Origin: Rhypophila decipiens
Taxonomy: Eukaryota; Ascomycota; Sordariomycetes; Sordariales; Naviculisporaceae
Direction of reading: 5' to 3'
NCBI GenBank assembly: GCA_033297075.1
Contig: MU858090.1
Span: 62,001-126,000 of the forward strand
Length of the DNA stretch: 64,000 nucleotides
The notes beneath the pieces were generated by a model. It did no database searches. It was not told where the DNA came from and was given only the letters and a program-made list of their open reading frames with translations. Each line of letters opens with the position of its first letter. Position 1 is the first letter of the stretch. Of the stretch, positions 56,866 to 64,000 are shown piece by piece. Both the position numbers and the translations under genes were made by a program.

Positions 56866-59800
56866 GTCAAAACCGGGCACAAGGAAGTGCCCTTGGTGTT
56901 TTTGGTATCCTCTCAATGATTGATGTTTGTTTCAAAGCTGTCACCAAGGACCCGAAAGAGAGGATTCGCCAACTATTGGACATTGGACAGGTACCGTATA
57001 TGGTGGCTGTTGGGGGAGGCACAAACCAATGTTTTGGAGAACAGGATACCTGACATTTGAAAGGCTTCAGAAGGTCGCAGCAGCATGGGAACCCTGGTGT
57101 GCTGGCGCCACACGATTTATGGTTATTTTTTTTTTCTGCATTCACAAATTCTGGCACTGACCGTGAATGTGAATTCGAGCTGGAGTGTCGGGTGTCCGTG
57201 GCTGCCCTGTGTTTTGAGCTGTTAAAACCAGTGATCAGTAGGTGCTCCGGCCTCCAGCCGGTGGATGGGTCTCTCCTTCCGCTGTTCCTGCCATGTTGAA
57301 GTACAGAATATTGCAAGATTCAGGAGATTACCTTTTCCTGCCATCTCTTACTCTTTTCTTTTTTTTCTCGAATGCTCAAGAACAGATGCCTACAAGTGCT
57401 GTCCATCATGCAAAAACCAGCCCGTGATGATGTCGTCACAAGACACCCCGAGAAACCTGGCGAATCAGAGGCCGTCTCTGGCTCATATCGATACCCGTTA
57501 GCCGCCCGGGTGCCGCCCACTCAACGCTTCTAAGCGCCAACGATCAACCTCGGGCTATCAAAATAATCTTCTTCCAGAACAATTCCATCACTCGTAACCC
57601 CATTCCGTCGTCCAAACAATGGAATCTCAAGCTTTTCGGACCGCAGCCTTCGAATATATTGCAACGCTCTCCAAAGATGCAACAACCCCTTGGAAACGCT
57701 TCCTTCCATGATCCTTCCGTCACTTCCCTCTTCATCACTTTGTTGAACGGAGAGATTTGTTGCAACGCCATCGCTCAAAAGCGACGCACTTTCATGACGG
57801 CTTATGGGTTAGATCGATGGGAAGGGGTGCATATTGATACTTCACATGGGCGACACGCCTTGAGAGTTTATTGACGCTGCCTGGCCCTCGGGACCGAGGC
57901 TCGCGAGAGTGCAGTTATAACTTATGGCTGGTGTCACGGCTTGTTTTGCGACCACCCCTGACATCAACCCGTCAGCCACTGGCCACAGATGGTCCGCTAC
58001 GCGCGGTCAACCTTGGCGCCGGATCTCTTCTGCCTGTTTACCTTTGACCGTATCCGTACCTTACACACGCCGTGTGGCGCTTATATGTATGTGCGAGCGG
58101 CAGGGCCAGCGTCAAAAACAACGACATTCGATTGGTGTGCCTGTCATCCTCAAGCCTCAACCACCATCGACAACGTTTGGAAGCTCAGGGACACTCCTCA
58201 TTCGTCAGGAATGGAAACATGGTCATGAAACGCTGCAAGATCGAGGGTCCTGTATACAGCCTTATGCGGCCCACGGTGATCTCATCCCGCATGTCAAATT
58301 CCCGGATCCTCGAGCATGGGTTCACCCCCATCAACGTACCCACCCCGATCTGCAATCGTCAAGGGTGGCGCTTCTACGAGCAGTTCGACAGGCCGCCGGC
58401 CAGCAACCGTCTGCAACATGGGCGGCTGCAGCTTTGGGCCATCGGGAATCTCGAGATATCCTATTACGAACATGTCCACCACACGGGTCCGACTCTGACA
58501 TCTATTTTGCCTTGTCGTCTAGACGCTGGCTTCATCACATACTGGCGACTTGATCCAAACCCGATTCCTTCCTCTAGACCCTCCCGGTACCTCATGCAGT
58601 CTGCCATGGTGACATGTGGCATGTGGCTGATTTGGGGTCTACTACCAAGTGGATGGCCCCGAGTACAGGTACATTCATGATTCACCATATCCCCGGATCT
58701 GGAGATTGTACCTGCATGGCCCCAGGTCCACTTTGGACATGGTATGCTATTCTTAGAGGCGGGATCTACTATCGTTCTGCATGCTTAGAGAAGCCGCATG
58801 TTCCTCCCGCTAATAACTAACCACAGTTCTTGTTCCTTGCCTTGGCTCTTTGTTGACATGGCATCATCTTTCGACGAGTTTTCATACTTTTACATCAGCG
58901 GTTCCGCTAGATCCTTCTTGTCCACATTGGGGGTTTAATTCATGAGGACACCCGTTGCAGAAGCTATGAGGGCTCTGCAAATACTCGATCCCTTTGGCGT
59001 CACTCATTTTGTCATCTTTTCATGCGCAGGTATCAGGCGGCTATGCCAAGGAATGGGGAGATATCTGCTTGATGGCTCACACATTGCCCACGTTGCCTGG
59101 ACGGATCATTATTGACGCCAGCCGACAAAGCCACATTCAAGTGAATAAACCATGCTTGCTTAAGCGAAAAATCTCACATTGGGCACGCCGGCGCATCTGG
59201 GGTCTGATAATACGGGACGAGGGGGGCTTGGAAACATTGCATTCACGAATCACCTGTGCATTGGGGGTATCCCCTGATGCTTGGATTGTCGAACTTGCTT
59301 CCTCCGTCACATTGGTTCGGCTTTTTGCAAAGCACTCGCCGGCAACAGATCTGTATCTGGACCAGGGATCAGTAACCCTTGGTGTCAGTCTTCCTGGCGT
59401 TTCGACGCTTCGTTCGAGAATGATATATGCAAGTCATCGAAACCCCAGCAAAGTTGCTCCTCGCGGTGGAAACGTCAAGACCCTTCCACGTCCTCCTTTT
59501 CTTCCTTGGAGCGACCAAACAAGTGATTGCTTTGCCCCTGTCGATCCCTTATTCTTCATGCCCCTCGCTCATTTATTTTTACAACATCTAAACGCGCGGT
59601 CCTGGCCCCCTTATTCATATCATCCCATCACGACCCGTCACGAAAGCATCTCGGCTTTAACAAGATATATTTTGAGAAACGAAATAGACGCTGGCCCCTT
59701 GCTCTTTGTTTATTCGGTTCCTCCTCCCTCCTTCCCCCCACGGTCCGAGAAGCAAGGTTCTCCTTCCCCACATACCAGTACCTGCATATGGCCAGGCGGT

Positions 59801-60851
59801 CGATTTCAAGTCACTTGCCGTCTCACAACTTCTTCTTCTTCTTGGTACAGTAGCCCTATGATACCTAGTGGTATAAATAAACTTTATGTAGGGAGACTTG
59901 GTAAACGCGGCCGGGAAGTGGCCATGGCCTGCAACCACGACCACCAGCCACTACCTTTGAGAGGCTGAATGGGGATAGCCGTGCCTGAACTACACAGGTA
60001 TTAAACAAGTTGGCCTCGTCGTTGTCCTCGTTACCGGCGCCATGCCCGACCACCTCAGCCAAAGATGAGGCTAAGGCGGTAAATGAGACTGCATTGGCCG
60101 GACAAGGCCCGTGATGTCTTCAGATCTTGCAGACGACTCGGGTAGGTAGGTAAATAAATGAAGGGAGTATGATATGATGCCCATGGCCTGAGGTCTGGGG
60201 TCTATTTATGGACGTGTGGATTACGGATATGAGAGTCCCGCTGGCGGGAAACTATTCTTGCCTTCACACTTTGTTGTCATAACATCACAAGTTGAGACGA
60301 AGAGCTTTGTCTCTGGGCTCTTGGCTGTCTTTAGATGAGGCTATCCTTGATGCCCCAAGTGGCTTGATAATGAGCGAGTATTGCTTGGAAATCGAGGCCC
60401 TGCCGACATATGAGAAGCTGTGGTATTTGGTCATTCATGTATCATCAAGTTTATTGTCTATTTAGTAATTTCAGTTATCCTCTCGATTCAGGGTTAGAAA
60501 ACCCCAGGAAATTCTCATGACATTAATGAACTAGAGTTGAACTCCGGGAAGAGGGTGATGGCAATCCACAAACGAGGACAATACATGCAGATCCGGATAT
60601 GTGAAATGTTCAGTACCTATAATACGTTTGCTCAAATATCCCAAGAGAGGGAGCTTGTAAGACCTATACCTCACTGAGCCACCTGGACGCCATATTTGTT
60701 TCAACTCCATACCTTCGTCGCCACGACTCATGCGAACCCACAACGGCAGGGACAGCCTCGGCCCGGACAGGCCTGTCTCAACACTAAAGAATAGGAAGGA
60801 GGTCTTTTATTAGCGCAAAGGGGAAGTCGAAATAACAAGCAACTAAGTAAA

Positions 60852-60922
60852 GCGTCAGTGGTTTAGTGGTAAAATCCATCGTTGCCATCGATGGGCCCCG
60901 CGTTCGATTCGCGGCTGACGCA
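60852..60922 (+). tRNA. tRNA-Gly (GCC), second identical copy
   Basis: Same 71-nt sequence as the gene at 42631-42701, on the opposite strand: acceptor GCGTCAG/CTGACGC, anticodon loop TTGCCAT (GCC), T arm CCGCG-TTCGATT-CGCGG. Flanking sequences of the two copies differ, so similarity stops at the gene ends. A TTTTT terminator lies about 25 nt downstream. Confidence 0.97.
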
Positions 60923-61650
60923 GAAAATACATAGCTTTATATTTTTGCATCTTTGAATCGTCCTCTGATGCCTATCATATATATTTTTGCTCTTCCTTTT
61001 GAGCAAGTCGCCTGGGCAAGCAGGTTTGTCCCATGTCATCATGCTCACATGCAGTCGTAAGACGAGAGACTCCATGTCAAGACTATAAGGGGAAAAAAAC
61101 GGTTATTTACTTACTTACATATACGAGCTGGAATATTGCTACGAAATTTATAAAAGTACTTGGATGCGCTGTTGACTTGTACAAAATGGAGGAATTGAAG
61201 AAAAGAGTTTGCTTGGCCTTCATGGTAGTTAGATGAGCTAATAAGGAGGGCTAACAATATGGGAAACGGCATCGCATAGTGATATCCAGGGTGCTACTTG
61301 CTTGGAAAGCAGAAGCAATTGGCGAGTTCATTGATTCATTTCAGAATTAGATATTGTACTATAGAATCGGGGGTTAATATAGACCCCAAGGCTTAGCATA
61401 TCTCTCTTCCATCTGCTATTCGAGTCGGGCTCTAAGCGATTATGGTCTTTGATGTATCGTGGAGTGCAATAACTCCATATATGCGGTTCTGTCACCCTCT
61501 CAAATGCCCACCAAGGGAGCCACTATGGCCACAGCAGGACAGTAATACAGATGCTGGGGGACTTTCTACCAGTCATGCATAGCCTGATTATGCATACGTG
61601 CTCGCCTGACGGTCAGGCAGCTCAGCCAGTTACCAGACTTGACCTGAAGC

Positions 61651-63385
61651 TCAACACCGGATCTCTATACCGCGCTTGCTAACAGTGAGGTACTTGACCC
61701 CCTTATATGGCTTCATGGTCTCGCTCAAGCCACGACTCTTCCTTGGATCGATCACAATGCTCTCGACCTTGACACCACTTGCCAACCACCCTCTCACCGT
61801 GAAGCTGAGAGACGCCGAGTTGGGCATCAGCAGCTTGTTCTGCGCGGCAATTTTCTTTGCGAGGGCATCTCTTTCATCGCCCGACTTCTCGGTCTTTTCT
61901 GTACTCTTCCCTTTCGAGACCGCCGAACTCTGATACGCTGACTCGACGTCATAAGAGTAGTCTGGCTTGCCGAACCCAAATCCCGTAGGATCAGCATTCT
62001 CGTCCTCGCCATTATCAGCCATCTGACCCACGACGGTGCATCGCATGGTAAATATCGAGGCTCCCCCTGATAGCTCCTTGTCGGATATGCTCCACTCGAG
62101 GAACCTATCCCCAGGGTTATAGGTCGCGTCGCCTCGACTCGTCCTTATCTCCGACAGGTTCCTCACATCCTGAGGCAACGGCACAGTCACCGTCAATTCC
62201 TGCAATAACGGCGAAGCTGCAGTGCCCGAGTGTGTTGCCCCTCCCATGGCACCAATCCCTCTACCAATCCCTCCACCACCGCCTCCGCCAGTAAGCCGCC
62301 CGGAGCTCGAGCTTCCGCCCGAAGCCGCACCAAAGAATGCTCGGTTGACTGTCAGTCGCACTTCAAAGTCAGCCCCCGAGGGACCTAAACAGGTATTGAC
62401 CTCCAACGTGACAGGCAGCTTCAGGCTCTTGGCTGTCAAATTCAGGTCACCGCTCTCAAAATGGGGCAACAAATCCACCTCGTAACCTGCCAATGTGAAC
62501 CTTCCGTCAGGCGGTACAAAGCTCAGCACGCCAGGTTGCTCGCTCCATTTAGCCAGCCTGACGCATGGATGAAAGACGGGAAGCTCGATCAGATCCCTCA
62601 GATTATGCTTCCCAGATGGGCCAGTCAAGGTAACAACTATGTCGGGTACGCCGGAGACTTTGCAGGTGAATGCGATGGTGCCATTGGCGAATGCCGATAT
62701 GGGTCTGCCAGAAGGCGCGAGGGTAACTTTTAACGTCTCGATGACGTCGGCGTAGAGCTCGTTGGAGGTATGTCGAACATTTGCGCGTCGCCAGGGCAGT
62801 GCTGGACCGGTGTGTAATGGAGACTGTGTCAAGGCCGGCACAGAGGCACCTGCGAAGTTGGGCTTACTGTTGTCCGTGGTCAGATCAACTCGGAAGGAAA
62901 GGCATGGGTTGTGGTTATGCGTACGTGGGCAAGTTCAAGTTCCCTAGCAGTTTGCCCATGAAACCCTCGACCTCTACCAAATCGCGCAGGGCATTCGGCT
63001 CTGTAACGTTGACGATGCCGGCATCGCACATCTCGGTGAGAAGTTGGAGGATGACATCATAGCTGGACTCGATCTTTTGGGCGATCAAGGGTGCGCCGAG
63101 GAAGTCCTCGAATACGTCGACGACGCGATGGAGGAACTCGATCACTAGGAGGGGCTCGATTTCGGTCGAGCTGGTTACTATAAACAGGAGGTTTCCATGA
63201 CTGAGACTGAAGACGAGTGTGGGCGGGTTGGTGTTGGGAAGGTAGATGAGGGGCGGACGAGGCGCGGGTCGTTCGAGGTAGAGGGGTAGGAGGTGGTTTG
63301 CTGATATCGGGCGGCCTGTGTAGACGTGCGTGAGGATGAGGCTGTTGTGCTCGTCGTATATGTGTAGCGCCTCGATGAGACCCAT
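61651..63385 (-). CDS. apm3: AP-3 complex mu subunit (APM3)
   Basis: Medium (mu) chain of the AP-3 adaptor, which sorts cargo from the Golgi/endosome to the vacuole. Exons on the minus strand: 63385-62925 and 62866-61651, giving 558 aa. The longin-like N-terminal domain (about 1-150) includes GLIEALHIYDEHNSLILTHVY and ends LLGNLNLPT at the donor. The linker has the family-typical LPWRRANVRHTSNELYADVIE, which starts the mu homology domain (about 185-555). AP-3 mu features are VPLPQDVRNLSEI, FLEWSISDKE and the final GVKYLTVSKRGIEIRC. Two insertions are unusual: a Gly-rich run (GRLTGGGGGGGIGRG) and a Lys/Glu/Ser segment. The 58-nt intron acceptor is AACAG at 62867-62871; the later GCAG at about 62853 would break frame. 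Confidence 0.93.
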
Positions 63386-63704
63386 GGCTTCGACCGTTGG
63401 TCGCCCTCAAGGTAGGCGGTTTTGAATTTGAGGGCTTGCTACTGAGCAGGAGTGAAGATGGGAGAATGCGATGCCCTGACGCAATTCAACAGTGGGACCT
63501 GCAGCTCGAGCTACCGGGCGGCCGGGGGAGAAAAGGTGGGGCAGCCAGTTGACGGTGCCTAAATCTGGGGTTGGGATTTTGGCGGTGAAGTCTGGCAGTA
63601 ACTTTGCCGCGTTACGTCCAGCCCCTGAACACTCGATTCCACATCGCGACTATCTACTACATCTCATCAACAACCTTCGTTCACTCTCATAAACAGCCGA
63701 TAAA
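63386..63704. promoter_or_regulatory. Divergent promoter apm3 / DUF4536 gene
   Basis: A 319 bp shared upstream region. The part next to the DUF4536 gene (63630-63704) is a CATC/CAAC-rich pyrimidine leader. No specific site assigned. Confidence 0.4.
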
Positions 63705-64000
63705 ATGGCCGGGGATAATATTCCTCCTGTCCAGGTTCTGGACAAGCCGGAGGACCTGAAGAAACTGCTCAAGGAGGACCGTGGAGATGACTGTCTTGGG
63801 TGCAAGATCATTGGTGAGCTCAATTTCCAATTTCCAATACCTGATGAGTCTGATGCTGACTGTTCGAATCGAATAGGCTCTGGAGCGTTCTTCGGTCTGG
63901 CTGGTTACACTTACTGGTCCGGGCAGAACCAACTCACTCTCCAACAAAAAAATATCCTTGCAAGCGGATCCAGGTTCGGCATGAGGAGTCGGCGATTAGG
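63705..64000 (+). CDS. DUF4536 (DMAC1/Dmo2-like) small mitochondrial membrane protein, 3' partial
   Basis: Exons 63705-63813 and 63877 to beyond the window edge. The protein starts MAGDNIPPVQVLDKPED and has DDCLGCKIIGSGAFFGLAGYTYW: a CxxC pair followed by a Gly-rich hydrophobic segment, the pattern I know from small DUF4536 proteins related to distal membrane-arm assembly component 1 of complex I. Mitochondrial inner-membrane location is inferred from the family. The 63-nt intron (donor GTGAGC, acceptor AATAG) is stop-free and in frame, so unspliced mRNA would add 21 residues between the Gly codons. The C-terminus is not in the window. Confidence 0.75.
   Translation, partial: MAGDNIPPVQVLDKPEDLKKLLKEDRGDDCLGCKIIGELNFQFPIPDESDADCSNRIGSGAFFGLAGYTYWSGQNQLTLQQKNILASGSRFGMRSRRL

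Larger units (their letters stand above)
51119..61650. other. 10.5 kb gene-poor region
   Basis: The first about 1.4 kb (51119-52500) is the upstream region of the fusion gene, with long pyrimidine-rich stretches on the minus strand. The rest has no convincing gene: the longest frames (53690-54295, 57924-58553, 58994-59968) lack recognisable domains, and the last starts only at a TTG. Notable small elements are a 16-bp palindrome at 53327-53342, an interstitial telomere-like repeat at 56851-56865 and tRNA-Gly at 60852-60922. No transposase, reverse transcriptase or LTR was recognised. Confidence 0.5.

Noticed and set aside
57924..58680. Two overlapping frames of 209 and 202 codons
   Set aside because: No domain, overlapping in different frames, and many His/Arg/Ser runs typical of chance frames.
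58994..59968. 324-codon open frame on the plus strand
   Set aside because: Starts only with TTG, shows no recognisable domain, and its residue mix (many Ser/Pro/His/Arg) looks like translated non-coding DNA.
40824..61650. Secondary-metabolite cluster or transposon nest
   Set aside because: No PKS, NRPS, terpene cyclase, P450, transporter, transposase, integrase or reverse transcriptase signature was found in any frame.
1..64000. CRISPR arrays, prophage or bacterial operons
   Set aside because: The window is clearly nuclear fungal DNA with spliceosomal introns; no regularly spaced repeats were seen.

Overview
The window comes from a filamentous ascomycete, most likely a Sordariomycete. Genes are split by short spliceosomal introns of about 53-115 nt (one of 308 nt), with GT...CTAAC/CTAAT...AG signals. 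Proteins match Pezizomycotina families (Rtf1, Nup133, AP-3 mu, Erv25, Swc4, GT90, a Zn2Cys6 protein), and spacers are long. No bacterial, plasmid, CRISPR or viral feature was seen.

Layout. From 0 to 28.5 kb lies a dense housekeeping block: nitronate monooxygenase (5' end cut off), coq7 (-), rtf1 (+), rrp4 (-), a SET-MYND methyltransferase (+), an F-box protein (-), mitochondrial mct1 (+), fad1 (+), a TRAPPC2L-like protein (+), a GT90 glycosyltransferase (-), afg1 (-) and nup133 (+). A 4.7 kb spacer precedes a casein kinase I gene (33.2-34.7 kb, +). After 2.8 kb come erv25 (-) and swc4 (+), transcribed divergently. From 40.8 to 61.6 kb there is a gene-poor stretch whose only convincing protein gene is a Zn2Cys6-acetyltransferase-fold fusion (48.9-51.1 kb, -). 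It also holds two identical tRNA-Gly(GCC) genes in outward orientation, tandem repeats, microsatellites and a short interstitial telomere-like repeat. The window ends with apm3 (-), divergent from the first part of a DUF4536/DMAC1-like gene (+, cut off at the right edge).

The genes are mostly unrelated housekeeping functions rather than a pathway cluster. Several are mitochondrial (coq7, mct1, probably afg1, the DUF4536 protein) or act in membrane traffic (erv25, TRAPPC2L, apm3). Three act in chromatin or RNA (rtf1, swc4, rrp4). Divergent pairs share short promoters: coq7/rtf1, rrp4/SET, afg1/nup133, erv25/swc4 and apm3/DUF4536.

Most interesting observations: (1) a DNA-binding Zn2Cys6 cluster fused to a maltose-acetyltransferase-type left-handed beta-helix in which the expected catalytic histidine position reads as cysteine, so it may be a pseudoenzyme or acetyl-CoA sensor; (2) a C-rich to G-rich coding-strand switch inside many of the shorter genes; (3) the 20.8 kb gene-poor interval carrying identical outward-facing tRNA-Gly genes; (4) a canonical intron in the 3' UTR of the casein kinase gene; (5) five stop-free introns of 3n length. 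All coordinates of spliced genes were built by hand from splice signals and reading-frame continuity.
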